A stretch of DNA of 6,075 nucleotides from an uncultured Verrucomicrobium sp. Its GTDB lineage: Bacteria; Verrucomicrobiota; Verrucomicrobiia; Methylacidiphilales; GAS474. The notes beneath the pieces are model-generated. The model did not search any database and had not been told where the DNA came from. It was given only the letters and a program-made list of their open reading frames with translations. Positions within the stretch are counted from its first letter, which is position 1, and each line of letters starts with the position of its first letter. Both the position numbers and the translations under genes were made by a program. The stretch covers positions 1-6,075 of the forward strand of contig CAISZB010000258.1 of assembly GCA_903889845.1 (NCBI GenBank), read 5' to 3'. Shown piece by piece: positions 5,978-6,075 of this stretch.

Positions 5978-5984
5978 CCCTCCC

Positions 5985-6075
5985 ATGATCCTCCGGGAAC
6001 ATTACACCGAGATCTCGTCCGGCGGCCGGAACGGCGAGCTCTTCCGCCTCGAATATATGGCGACGGCCACCGCCG
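5985..6075 (+). CDS. Start of an unrecognised tail-region gene (partial)
   Basis: Thirty codons are present before the window ends, beginning MILREHYTEISSGGRNGELF. The visible part is polar, with a probable beta-turn-beta (YTEISSGGRNGELFRLEY), and is not the long coiled coil or hydrophobic start one would expect of most tape measure proteins. The ATG lies 7 bases after the preceding TGA, with no Shine-Dalgarno sequence. Identity is unknown; a tail protein is likely from context alone. Confidence 0.55.
   Translation, partial: MILREHYTEISSGGRNGELFRLEYMATATA

Noticed and set aside
1..6075. CRISPR array, tRNA, rRNA, integrase, insertion sequence or promoter
   Set aside because: No spaced repeats, cloverleaf-like sequence, transposase-like protein or convincing -35/-10 pair was seen; the densely packed genes leave little room for them.

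Overview
The window is a late structural (virion morphogenesis) block of a tailed phage or prophage with HK97-type capsid genes. All nine genes lie on the + strand and are tightly packed. DNA is strongly GC-rich, and the coding strand is markedly rich in C and in pyrimidines, with most codons ending in C. No integrase, attachment site, tRNA or host gene is visible, so free phage and prophage cannot be told apart. The host is a high-GC bacterium; the C-ending codon style and the lack of Shine-Dalgarno sites would fit a Verrucomicrobiota-like host, but that is a guess from style and not a placement.

Layout, left to right: the last 29 codons of a large terminase subunit (1-92); portal protein (106-1401); S78-family prohead protease (1458-2252); an A-rich spacer with a 10-bp direct repeat (2258-2280); major capsid protein with an N-terminal scaffold-like coiled coil (2280-3509); a spacer holding a perfect 10-bp GC hairpin (3533-3559); head-tail connector (3577-4188); a probable tail terminator/neck protein (4189-4671) carrying a small palindromic insert-like element; a probable tail tube protein (4675-5088); a probable tail assembly chaperone pair made from one start by -1 frameshifting at a run of nine A (5103-5710 shifted, 5103-5726 unshifted); an unrecognised 84-residue protein (5723-5977); and the first 30 codons of another unrecognised gene (5985-6075 and beyond).

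The genes follow assembly order: terminase and portal package DNA, the protease matures the shell made by the capsid protein and its built-in scaffold domain, connector and neck proteins close the head and join the tail, and tail tube protein plus chaperones build the tail. The tape measure gene expected next is not within the window.

The points most worth attention are the undescribed-looking frameshift site with its unusual dual stop arrangement, the complete absence of Shine-Dalgarno-like sequence before every start, the in-frame palindromic element inside the neck gene, and two unknown genes placed where a tape measure gene is usually found.
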